DNA of 64,000 nucleotides from Pristionchus mayeri. Lineage: Eukaryota > Nematoda > Chromadorea > Rhabditida > Neodiplogasteridae. Positions 12,495-24,448 of the stretch are shown piece after piece; within the stretch, counting starts at the first letter, position 1; the number at the start of each line of letters is the position of its first letter. The notes below the pieces were generated by a model. The model saw only the letters and a program-made list of their open reading frames with translations. It did not search any database and was not told the DNA's origin. The translations under genes and the position numbers were made by a program. The stretch is from positions 46,130,690 through 46,194,689 of the forward strand of contig BTRK01000004.1 in assembly GCA_036245805.1 (NCBI GenBank), written 5' to 3'.

Positions 12495-15400
12495 CTCTTC
12501 GAAAAAATTTTGAAAGCTTCTATTGCTCGTTTTTTTTCGAAAAGTGATCGCCTTTCTCGATGCATACAAGGAGTGTTCTTTGAAATGGAGCTACATGCTC
12601 TAAAGCCAAATGTTAAACACGGTATGTTCATCATCTCTCCTTTTTACTGGGTCCCTATCAGCGAACATGGTTCTTCGAAAAAATTTTTAAAGCTTCTATT
12701 GCTCGTTTTTTTCGAAAAGTGATCGCCTTTCTCGATGCATACAAGGAGTGTTCTTTGAAATGGAGCTACATGCTCTAAAGCCAAATGTTAAACACGGTAT
12801 GTTCATCATCTCTCCTTTTTACTGGGTCCCTATCAGCGAACATGGTTCTTCGAAAAAATTTTGAAAGCTTCTAGTGATCGCCTTTCTCGATGCATACAAG
12901 GAAAGTTCTTTGAAATGGAGCTACATGCTCCAAAGCCAAATGTTAAACACGGTATGTTCATCATCTCTCCTTTTTACTGGGTCCCTATCAGCGAACATGG
13001 CTCTTCGAAAAATTTTTGAAAGCTTCTAGTGCTGGTTCTTCGAAAAGTGATCGTCTTTCTCGATGCATACAAGGATTGTTCTTTGAAATGAAGCTACATG
13101 CTCTAAGGCCAAATGTTAAACACGGTATGTTCATCATCTCTCCTTTTACTGGGTCCCTATCAGCGAACATGGCTCTTCGAAAAATTTTAGAAAGCTTCTA
13201 GTGCTCGTTTTTCGAAAAGTGATCGCCTTTCTCGATGCATACAAGGAGTGTTCTTTGAAATGGAGCTACATGCTCTAAAGCCAAATGTTAAACACGGTAT
13301 GTTCATCATCTCTCCTTTTACTGGGTCCCTATCAGCGAACATGGCTCTTCGAAAAATTTTAGAAAGCTTCTAGTGCTCGTTTTTCGAAAAGTGATCGTCT
13401 TTCTCGATGCATACAAGGATTGTTCTTTGAAATGAAGCTACATGCTCTAAGGCCAAATGTTAAACACGGTATGTTCATCATCTCTCCTTTTTACTGGGTC
13501 CCTATCAGCGAACATGGTTCTTCGAAAAAATTTTGAAAGCTTCTAGTGCTCGTTTTTTTCGAAAAGTGATCGCCTTTCTCGATGCATACAAAGATTGTTC
13601 TTTGCAATGGAGCTACATGCTCTAAGGCCAAATGTTAAACACGGTATGTTCATCATCTCTCCTTTTTACTGGGTCCCTATCAGCGAACATGGCTCTTCGA
13701 AAAAATTTTGAAAGCTTCTAGTGCTCGTTTTTTTTCGAAAATTGATCGCCTTTCTCGATGCATACAAGGAGTGTTCTTTGAAATGGAGCTACATGCTCTA
13801 AGGCCAAATGTTAAACACGGTATGTTCATCATCTCTCCTTTTTACTGGGTCCCTATCAGCGAACATGGTTCTTCGAAAAAATTTTGAAAGCTTCTAGTGC
13901 TCGTTTTTCGAAAAGTGATCGCCTTTCTCGATGCATACAAGGAGTGTTCTTTGAAATGGAGCTACATGCTCTAAAGCCAAATGTTAAACACGGTATGTTC
14001 ATCATCTCTCCTTTTTACTGGGTCCCTATCAGCGAACATGGTTCTTCGAAAAAATTTTGAAAGCTTCTATTGCTCGTTTTTTTTCGAAAAGTGATCGTCT
14101 TTCTCGATGCATACACGGAGTGTTCTTTGAAATGGAGCTACATGCTCTAAAGCCAAATGTTAAACACGGTATGTTCATCATCTCTCCTTTTTACTGGGTC
14201 CCTATCAGCGAACATGGTTCTTCGAAAAAATTTTTAAAGCTTCTATTGCTCGTTTTTTTCGAAAAGTGATCGCCTTTCTCGATGCATACAAGGAGTGTTC
14301 TTTGAAATGGAGCTACATGCTCTAAAGCCAAATGTTAAACACGGTATGTTCATCATCTCTCCTTTTTACTGGGTCCCTATCAGCGAACATGGTTCTTCGA
14401 AAAAATTTTGAAAGCTTCTAGTGATCGCCTTTCTCGATGCATACAAGGAAAGTTCTTTGAAATGGAGCTACATGCTCCAAAGCCAAATGTTAAACACGGT
14501 ATGTTCATCATCTCTCCTTTTTACTGGGTCCCTATCAGCGAACATGGCTCTTCGAAAAATTTTTGAAAGCTTCTAGTGCTGGTTTTTCGAAAAGTGATCG
14601 TCTTTCTCGATGCATACAAGGATTGTTCTTTGAAATGAAGCTACATGCTCTAAGGCCAAATGTTAAACACGGTATGTTCATCATCTCTCCTTTTACTGGG
14701 TCCCTATCAGCGAACATGGCTCTTCGAAAAATTTTAGAAAGCTTCTAGTGCTCGTTTTTCGAAAAGTGATCGCCTTTCTCGATGCATACAAGGAGTGTTC
14801 TTTGAAATGGAGCTACATGCTCTAAAGCCAAATGTTAAACACGGTATGTTCATCATCTCTCCTTTTACTGGGTCCCTATCAGCGAACATGGCTCTTCGAA
14901 AAATTTTAGAAAGCTTCTAGTGCTCGTTTTTCGAAAAGTGATCGTCTTTCTCGATGCATACAAGGATTGTTCTTTGAAATGAAGCTACATGCTCTAAGGC
15001 CAAATGTTAAACACGGTATGTTCATCATCTCTCCTTTTTACTGGGTCCCTATCAGCGAACATGGTTCTTCGAAAAAATTTTGAAAGCTTCTAGTGCTCGT
15101 TTTTTTCGAAAAGTGATCGCCTTTCTCGATGCATACAAAGATTGTTCTTTGCAATGGAGCTACATGCTCTAAGGCCAAATGTTAAACACGGTATGTTCAT
15201 CATCTCTCCTTTTTACTGGGTCCCTATCAGCGAACATGGCTCTTCGAAAAAATTTTGAAAGCTTCTAGTGCTCGTTTTTTTTCGAAAATTGATCGCCTTT
15301 CTCGATGCATACAAGGAGTGTTCTTTGAAATGGAGCTACATGCTCTAAGGCCAAATGTTAAACACGGTATGTTCATCATCTCTCCTTTTTACTGGGTCCC

Positions 15401-15600
15401 TATCAGCGAACATGGTTCTTCGAAAAAATTTTGAAAGCTTCTAGTGCTCGTTTTTCGAAAAGTGATCGCCTTTCTCGATGCATACAAGGAGTGTTCTTTG
15501 AAATGGAGCTACATGCTCTAAAGCCAAATGTTAAACACGGTATGTTCATCATCTCTCCTTTTTACTGGGTCCCTATCAGCGAACATGGTTCTTCGAAAAA
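12495..15600. repeat. 1,547-bp higher-order repeat, two copies (about 9 units each)
   Basis: The rare ATGCTCCAAAG variant occurs at about 12,927 and 14,474, and CATACAAAG at about 13,584 and 15,131; both pairs are 1,547 bp apart. Intervening units match in type and order. One difference is that the CACGGAGTG state near 14,113 is CAAGGAGTG in the first copy near 12,566. A partial third copy seems to start near 15,600 and switches to another order by about 15,730. Confidence 0.8.
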
Positions 15601-17306
15601 ATTTTGAAAGCTTCTATTGCTCGTTTTTTTTCGAAAAGTGATCGTCTTTCTCGATGCATACACGGAGTGTTCTTTGAAATGGAGCTACATGCTCTAAAGC
15701 CAAATGTTAAACACGGTATGTTCATCATCTCTCCTTTTACTGGGTCCCTATCAGCGAACATGGCTCTTCGAAAAATTTTAGAAAGCTTCTAGTGCTCGTT
15801 TTTCGAAAAGTGATCGTCTTTCTCGATGCATACAAGGATTGTTCTTTGAAATGAAGCTACATGCTCTAAGGCCAAATGTTAAACACGGTATGTTCATCAT
15901 CTCTCCTTTTTACTGGGTCCCTATCAGCGAACATGGTTCTTCGAAAAAATTTTGAAAGCTTCTAGTGCTCGTTTTTTTCGAAAAGTGATCGCCTTTCTCG
16001 ATGCATACAAAGATTGTTCTTTGCAATGGAGCTACATGCTCTAAGGCCAAATGTTAAACACGGTATGTTCATCATCTCTCCTTTTTACTGGGTCCCTATC
16101 AGCGAACATGGCTCTTCGAAAAAATTTTGAAAGCTTCTAGTGCTCGTTTTTTTTCGAAAATTGATCGCCTTTCTCGATGCATACAAGGAGTGTTCTTTGA
16201 AATGGAGCTACATGCTCTAAGGCCAAATGTTAAACACGGTATGTTCATCATCTCTCCTTTTTACTGGGTCCCTATCAGCGAACATGGTTCTTCGAAAAAA
16301 TTTTGAAAGCTTCTAGTGCTCGTTTTTCGAAAAGTGATCGCCTTTCTCGATGCATACAAGGAGTGTTCTTTGAAATGGAGCTACATGCTCTAAAGCCAAA
16401 TGTTAAACACGGTATGTTCATCATCTCTCCTTTTTACTGGGTCCCTATCAGCGAACATGGTTCTTCGAAAAAATTTTGAAAGCTTCTATTGCTCGTTTTT
16501 TTTCGAAAAGTGATCGTCTTTCTCGATGCATACACGGAGTGTTCTTTGAAATGGAGCTACATGCTCTAAGGCAAAATGTTAAACACGGTATGTTCATCAT
16601 CTCTCCTTTTTACTGGGTCCCTATCAGCGAACTTGGTTCTTCGAAAAAATTTTGAAAGCTTCTATTGCTCGTTTTTTTTCGAAAAGTGATCGCCTTTCTC
16701 GATGCATACAAGGAGTGTTCTTTGAAATGGAGCTACATGCTCTAAGGCCAAATGTTAAACACGGTATGTTCATCATCTCTCCTTTTTACTGGGTCCCTAT
16801 CAGCGAACATGGTTCTTCCAAAAAATTTTGAAAGCTTCTATTGCTCGTTTTTTTTCGAAAAGTGATCGCCTTTCTCGATGCATACAAGGAGTGTTCTTTG
16901 AAATGGAGCTACATGTTCTAAAGCCAAATGTTAAACACGGTATGTTCATCATCTCTCCTTTTTACTGGGTCCCTATCAGCGAACATGGTTCTTCGAAAAA
17001 ATTTTGAAAGCTTCTATTGCTCGTTTTTTTTCGAAAAGTGATCGCCTTTCTCGATGCATACAAGGAGTGTTCTTTGAAATGGAGCTACATGCTCTAAAGC
17101 CAAATGTTAAACACGGTATGTTCATCATCTCTCCTTTTTACTGGGTCCCTATCAGCGAACATGGTTCTTCGAAAAAATTTTGAAAGCTTCTAGTGATCGC
17201 CTTTCTCGATGCATACAAGGAAAGTTCTTTGAAATGGAGCTACATGCTCTAAAGCCAAATGTTAAACACGGTATGTTCATCATCTCTCCTTTTTACTGGG
17301 TCCCTA

Positions 17307-19000
17307 TCAGCGAACATGGCTCTTCGAAAAATTTTTGAAAGCTTCTAGTGCTGGTTTTTCGAAAAGTGATCGTCTTTCTCGATGCATACAAGGATTGTTC
17401 TTTGAAATGAAGCTACATGCTCTAAGGCCAAATGTTAAACACGGTATGTTCATCATCTCTCCTTTTACTGGGTCCCTATCAGCGAACATGGCTCTTCGAA
17501 AAATTTTAGAAAGCTTCTAGTGCTCGTTTTTCGAAAAGTGATCGTCTTTCTCGATGCATACAAGGATTGTTCTTTGAAATGAAGCTACATGCTCTAAGGC
17601 CAAATGTTAAACACGGTATGTTCATCATCTCTCCTTTTTACTGGGTCCCTATCAGCGAACATGGCTCTTCGAAAAAATTTTGAAAGCTTCTAGTGCTCGT
17701 TTTTTTTCGAAAATTGATCGCCTTTCTCGATGCATACAAGGAGTGTTCTTTGAAATGGAGCTACATGCTCTAAAGCCAAATGTTAAACACGGTATGTTCA
17801 TTATCTCTCCTTTTACTGGGTCCCTATCAGCGAACATGGCTCTTCGAAAAATTTTAGAAAGCTTCTAGTGCTCGTTTTTCGAAAAGTGATCGTCTTTCTC
17901 GATGCATACAAGGATTGTTCTTTGAAATGAAGCTACATGCTCTAAGGCCAAATGTTAAACACGGTATGTTCATCATCTCTCCTTTTTACTGGGTCCCTAT
18001 CAGCGAACATGGTTCTTCGAAAAAATTTTGAAAGCTTCTAGTGATCGCCTTTCTCGATGCATACAAGGAAAGTTCTTTGAAATGGAGCTACATGCTCTAA
18101 AGCCAAATGTTAAACACGGTATGTTCATCATCTCTCCTTTTACTGGGTCCCTATCAGCGAACATGGCTCTTCGAAAAATTTTTGAAAGCTTCTAGTGCAG
18201 GTTTTTCGAAAAGTGATCGTCTTTCTCGATGCATACAAGGATTGTTCTTTGAAATGAAGCTACATGCTCTAAGGCCAAATGTTAAACACGGTATGTTCAT
18301 CATCTCTCCTTTTACTGGGTCCCTATCAGCGAACATGGCTCTTCGAAAAATTTTAGAAAGCTTCTAGTGCTCGTTTTTCGAAAAGTGATCGTCTTTCTCG
18401 ATGCATACAAGGATTGTTCTTTGAAATGAAGCTACATGCTCTAAGGCCAAATGTTAAACACGGTATGTTCATCATCTCTCCTTTTTACTGGGTCCCTATC
18501 AGCGAACATGGCTCTTCGAAAAAATTTTGAAAGCTTCTAGTGCTCGTTTTTTTTCGAAAATTGATCGCCTTTCTCGATGCATACAAGGAGTGTTCTTTGA
18601 AATGGAGCTACATGCTCTAAAGCCAAATGTTAAACACGGTATGTTCATTATCTCTCCTTTTACTGGGTCCCTATCAGCGAACATGGCTCTTCGAAAAATT
18701 TTAGAAAGCTTCTAGTGCTCGTTTTTCGAAAAGTGATCGTCTTTCTCGATGCATACAAGGATTGTTCTTTGAAATGAAGCTACATGCTCTAAGGCCAAAT
18801 GTTAAACACGGTATGTTCATCATCTCTCCTTTTTACTGGGTCCCTATCAGCGAACATGGCTCTTCGAAAAAATTTTGAAAGCTTCTAGTGCTCGTTTTTT
18901 TTCGAAAATTGATCGCCTTTCTCGATGCATACAAGGAGTGTTCTTTGAAATGGAGCTACATGCTCTAAGGCCAAATGTTAAACACGGTATGTTCATCATC
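17307..19000. repeat. 847-bp higher-order repeat, two copies (5 units each)
   Basis: A private TTCATTATCTC variant (normally TTCATCATCTC) is present at about 17,800 and 18,647, 847 bp apart, and the flanking unit order is the same, including one deleted unit in each step (17,191 and 18,041). The copies look nearly identical by eye, with a difference near 18,198 (GTGCAGG for GTGCTGG). Confidence 0.85.
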
Positions 19001-20059
19001 TCTCCTTTTTACTGGGTCCCTATCAGCGAACATGGCTCTTCGAAAAAATTTTGAAAGCTTCTAGTGCTCGTTTTTTTTCGAAAATTGATCGCCTTTCTCG
19101 ATGCATACAAGGAGTGTTCTTTGAAATGGAGCTACATGCTCTAAGGCCAAATGTTAAACACGGTATGTTCATCATCTCTCCTTTTTACTGGGTCCCTATC
19201 AGCGAACATGGTTCTTCGAAAAAATTTTGAAAGCTTCTAGTGCTCGTTTTTCGAAAAGTGATCGCCTTTCTCGATGCATACAAGGAGTGTTCTTTGAAAT
19301 GGAGCTACATGCTCTAAAGCCAAATGTTAAACACGGTATGTTCATCATCTCTCCTTTTTACTGGGTCCCTATCAGCGAACATGGTTCTTCGAAAAAATTT
19401 TGAAAGCTTCTATTGCTCGTTTTTTTTCGAAAAGTGATCGTCTTTCTCGATGCATACACGGAGTGTTCTTTGAAATGGAGCTACATGCTCTAAGGCCAAA
19501 TGTTAAACACGGTATGTTCATCATCTCTCCTTTTTACTGGGTCCCTATCAGCGAACATGGTTCTTCGAAAAAATTTTGAAAGCTTCTAGTGCTCGTTTTT
19601 CGAAAAGTGATCGCCTTTCTCGATGCATACACGGAGTGTTCTTTGAAATGGAGCTACATGCTCTAAGGCCAAATGTTAAACACGGTATGTTCATCATCTC
19701 TCCTTTTTACTGGGTCCCTATCAGCGAATATGGTTCTTCGAAAAAATTTTGAAAGCTTCTAGTGCTCGTTTTTCGAAAAGTGATCGCCTTTCTCGATGCA
19801 TACAAGGAGTGTTCTTTGAAATGGAGCTACATGCTCTAAAGCCAAATGTTAAACACGGTATGTTCATCATCTCTCCTTTTTCCTGGGTCCCTATCAGCGA
19901 ACATGGTTCTTCGAAAAAATTTTGAAAGCTTCTATTGCTCGTTTTTTTTCGAAAAGTGATCGTCTTTCTCGATGCATACACGGAGTGTTCTTTGAAATGG
20001 AGCTACATGCTCTAAGGCCAAATGTTAAACACGGTATGTTCATCATCTCTCCTTTTTAC

Positions 20060-22165
20060 TGGGTCCCTATCAGCGAACATGGTTCTTCGAAAAAATTTTG
20101 AAAACTTCTAGTGCTCGTTTTTCGAAAAGTGATCGCCTTTCTCGATGCATACACGGAGTGTTCTTTGAAATGGAGCTACATGCTCTAAGGCCAAATGTTA
20201 AACACGGTATGTTCATCATCTCTCCTTTTTACTGGGTCCCTATCAGCGAACATGGTTCTTCGAAAAAATTTTGAAAGCTTCTAGTGCTCGTTTTTCGAAA
20301 AGTGATCGCCTTTCTCGATGCATACAAGGAGTGTTCTTTGAAATGGAGCTACATGCTCTAAAGCCAAATGTTAAACACGGTATGTTCATCATCTCTCCTT
20401 TTTACTGGGTCCCTATCAGCGAACATGGTTCTTCGAAAAAATTTTGAAAGCTTCTATTGCTCGTTTTTTTTCGAAAAGTGATCGTCTTTCTCGATGCATA
20501 CACGGAGTGTTCTTTGAAATGGAGCTACATGCTCTAAGGCCAAATGTTAAACACGGTATGTTCATCATCTCTCCTTTTTACTGGGTCCCTATCAGCGAAC
20601 ATGGTTCTTCGAAAAAATTTTGAAAGCTTCTAGTGCTCGTTTTTCGAAAAGTGATCGCCTTTCTCGATGCATACACGGAGTGTTCTTTGAAATGGAGCTA
20701 CATGCTCTAAGGCCAAATGTTAAACACGGTATGTTCATCATCTCTCCTTTTTACTGGGTCCCTATCAGCGAATATGGTTCTTCGAAAAAATTTTGAAAGC
20801 TTCTAGTGCTCGTTTTTCGAAAAGTGATCGCCTTTCTCGATGCATACACGGAGTGTTCTTTGAAATGGAGCTACATGCTCTAAGGCCAAATGTTAAACAC
20901 GGTATGTTCATCATCTCTCCTTTTTACTGGGTCCCTATCAGCGAATATGGTTCTTCGAAAAAATTTTGAAAGCTTCTAGTGCTCGTTTTTCGAAAAGTGA
21001 TCGCCTTTCTCGATGCATACAAGGAGTGTTCTTTGAAATGGAGCTACATGCTCTAAAGCCAAATGTTAAACACGGTATGTTCATCATCTCTCCTTTTTAC
21101 TGGGTCCCTATCAGCGAACATGGTTCTTCGAAAAAATTTTGAAAACTTCTAGTGCTCGTTTTTCGAAAAGTGATCGCCTTTCTCGATGCATACACGGAGT
21201 GTTCTTTGAAATGGAGCTACATGCTCTAAGGCCAAATGTTAAACACGGTATGTTCATCATCTCTCCTTTTTACTGGGTCCCTATCAGCGAACATGGTTCT
21301 TCGAAAAAATTTTGAAAGCTTCTAGTGCTCGTTTTTCGAAAAGTGATCGCCTTTCTCGATGCATACAAGGAGTGTTCTTTGAAATGGAGCTACATGCTCT
21401 AAAGCCAAATGTTAAACACGGTATGTTCATCATCTCTCCTTTTTACTGGGTCCCTATCAGCGAACATGGTTCTTCGAAAAAATTTTGAAAGCTTCTATTG
21501 CTCGTTTTTTTTCGAAAAGTGATCGTCTTTCTCGATGCATACACGGAGTGTTCTTTGAAATGGAGCTACATGCTCTAAGGCCAAATGTTAAACACGGTAT
21601 GTTCATCATCTCTCCTTTTTACTGGGTCCCTATCAGCGAACATGGTTCTTCGAAAAAATTTTGAAAGCTTCTAGTGCTCGTTTTTCGAAAAGTGATCGCC
21701 TTTCTCGATGCATACACGGAGTGTTCTTTGAAATGGAGCTACATGCTCTAAGGCCAAATGTTAAACACGGTATGTTCATCATCTCTCCTTTTTACTGGGT
21801 CCCTATCAGCGAATATGGTTCTTCGAAAAAATTTTGAAAGCTTCTAGTGCTCGTTTTTCGAAAAGTGATCGCCTTTCTCGATGCATACACGGAGTGTTCT
21901 TTGAAATGGAGCTACATGCTCTAAGGCCAAATGTTAAACACGGTATGTTCATCATCTCTCCTTTTTACTGGGTCCCTATCAGCGAATATGGTTCTTCGAA
22001 AAAATTTTGAAAGCTTCTAGTGCTCGTTTTTCGAAAAGTGATCGCCTTTCTCGATGCATACAAGGAGTGTTCTTTGAAATGGAGCTACATGCTCTAAAGC
22101 CAAATGTTAAACACGGTATGTTCATCATCTCTCCTTTTTACTGGGTCCCTATCAGCGAACATGGT
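20060..22165. repeat. 1,041-bp higher-order repeat, two copies (6 units each)
   Basis: The lost HindIII site (GAAAACTTC) recurs after 1,041 bp, and GAATATGG at 20,770 recurs at 21,811. The order of T5/CAAGG, T8/CACGG, T5/CACGG and GAATATGG units is the same in both copies. They diverge at the end, where the first returns to a GAAAAC unit and the second goes to a CTATTG/T8 unit near 22,190. Confidence 0.75.
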
Positions 22166-22711
22166 TCTTCGAAAAAATTTTGAAAGCTTCTATTGCTCGT
22201 TTTTTTTCGAAAAGTGATCGCCTTTCTCGATGCATACAAGGAGTGTTCTTTGAAATGGAGCTACATGCTCTAAGGCCAAATGTTAAACACGGTATGTTCA
22301 TCATCTCTCCTTTTTACTGGGTCCCTATCAGCGAGCATGGTTCTTCGAAAAAAATTTGAAAGCTTCTAGTGCTCGTTTTTCGAAAAGTGATCGCCTTTCT
22401 CGATGCATACACGGAGTGTTCTTTGAAATGGAGCTACATGCTCTAAGGCCAAATGTTAAACACGGTATGTTCATCATCTCTCCTTTTTACTGGGTCCCTA
22501 TCAGCGAATATGGTTCTTCGAAAAAATTTTGAAAGCTTCTAGTGCTCGTTTTTCGAAAAGTGATCGCCTTTCTCGATGCATACAAGGAGTGTTCTTTGAA
22601 ATGGAGCTACATGCTCTAAAGCCAAATGTTAAACACGGTATGTTCATCATCTCTCCTTTTTACTGGGTCCCTATCAGCGAACATGGTTCTTCGAAAAAAT
22701 TTTGAAAGCTT

Positions 22712-24448
22712 CTATTGCTCGTTTTTTTTCGAAAAGTGATCGTCTTTCTCGATGCATACACGGAGTGTTCTTTGAAATGGAGCTACATGCTCTAAGGCCA
22801 AATGTTAAACACGGTATGTTCATCATGTCTCCTTTTTACTGGGTCCCTATCAGCGAACATGGTTCTTCGAAAAAATTTTGAAAGCTTCTAGTGCTCGTTT
22901 TTCGAAAAGTGATCGCCTTTCTCGATGCATACACGGAGTGTTCTTTGAAATGGAGCTACATGCTCTAAGGCCAAATGTTAAACACGGTATGTTCATCATC
23001 TCTCCTTTTTACTGGGTCCCTATCAGCGAACATGGTTCTTCGAAAAAATTTTGAAAGCTTCTAGTGCTCGTTTTTCGAAAAGTGATCGCCTTTCTCGATG
23101 CATACACGGAGTGTTCTTTGAAATGGAGCTACATGCTCTAAGGCCAAATGTTAAACACGGTATGTTCATCATCTCTCCTTTTTACTGGGTCCCTATCAGC
23201 GAATATGGTTCTTCGAAAAAATTTTGAAAGCTTCTAGTGCTCGTTTTTCGAAAAGTGATCGCCTTTCTCGATGCATACACGGAGTGTTCTTTGAAATGGA
23301 GCTACATGCTCTAAGGCCAAATGTTAAACACGGTATGTTCATCATCTCTCCTTTTTACTGGGTCCCTATCAGCGAATATGGTTCTTCGAAAAAATTTTGA
23401 AAGCTTCTAGTGCTCGTTTTTCGAAAAGTGATCGCCTTTCTCGATGCATACAAGGAGTGTTCTTTGAAATGGAGCTACATGCTCTAAAGCCAAATGTTAA
23501 ACACGGTATGTTCATCATCTCTCCTTTTTACTGGGTCCCTATCAGCGAACATGGTTCTTCGAAAAAATTTTGAAAGCTTCTATTGCTCGTTTTTTTTCGA
23601 AAAGTGATCGTCTTTCTCGATGCATACACGGAGTGTTCTTTGAAATGGAGCTACATGCTCTAAGGCCAAATGTTAAACACGGTATGTTCATCATGTCTCC
23701 TTTTTACTGGGTCCCTATCAGCGAACATGGTTCTTCGAAAAAATTTTGAAAGCTTCTAGTGCTCGTTTTTCGAAAAGTGATCGCCTTTCTCGATGCATAC
23801 ACGGAGTGTTCTTTGAAATGGAGCTACATGCTCTAAGGCCAAATGTTAAACACGGTATGTTCATCATCTCTCCTTTTTACTGGGTCCCTATCAGCGAACA
23901 TGGTTCTTCGAAAAAATTTTGAAAGCTTCTAGTGCTCGTTTTTCGAAAAGTGATCGCCTTTCTCGATGCATACACGGAGTGTTCTTTGAAATGGAGCTAC
24001 ATGCTCTAAGGCCAAATGTTAAACACGGTATGTTCATCATCTCTCCTTTTTACTGGGTCCCTATCAGCGAATATGGTTCTTCGAAAAAATTTTGAAAGCT
24101 TCTAGTGCTCGTTTTTCGAAAAGTGATCGCCTTTCTCGATGCATACAAGGAGTGTTCTTTGAAATGGAGCTACATGCTCTAAAGCCAAATGTTAAACACG
24201 GTATGTTCATCATCTCTCCTTTTTACTGGGTCCCTATCAGCGAACATGGTTCTTCGAAAAAATTTTGAAAGCTTCTATTGCTCGTTTTTTTTCGAAAAGT
24301 GATCGTCTTTCTCGATGCATACACGGAGTGTTCTTTGAAATGGAGCTACATGCTCTAAGGCCAAATGTTAAACACGGTATGTTCATCATCTCTCCTTTTT
24401 ACTGGGTCCCTATCAGCGAACATGGTTCTTCGAAAAAATTTTGAAAGC
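22712..24448. repeat. 868-bp higher-order repeat, two copies (5 units each)
   Basis: The single-base CATCATGTC variant is seen at 22,827 and 23,695. Both copies begin with a CTATTG/T8 unit (22,712 and 23,581) followed by CACGG units and GAATATGG units (23,201 and 24,068). The second copy is followed by the next CTATTG unit at ~24,272, one unit earlier than in the first, so a unit has been gained or lost. Confidence 0.75.

Larger units (their letters stand above)
10691..19000. repeat. Array domain B: mixed units with 1,547-, 872- and 847-bp higher-order repeats
   Basis: This stretch mixes T4 and T5 units, T7 units with CAAAGATTG and GCAATGG, T8/AATTG units and three or four of the deleted units. 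It lacks the domain A markers. It contains the separately listed 1,547-bp and 847-bp repeats, and a roughly 872-bp step between the CATACAAAG variants at about 15,131 and 16,003. The left boundary is defined only by the end of domain A markers. Confidence 0.7.
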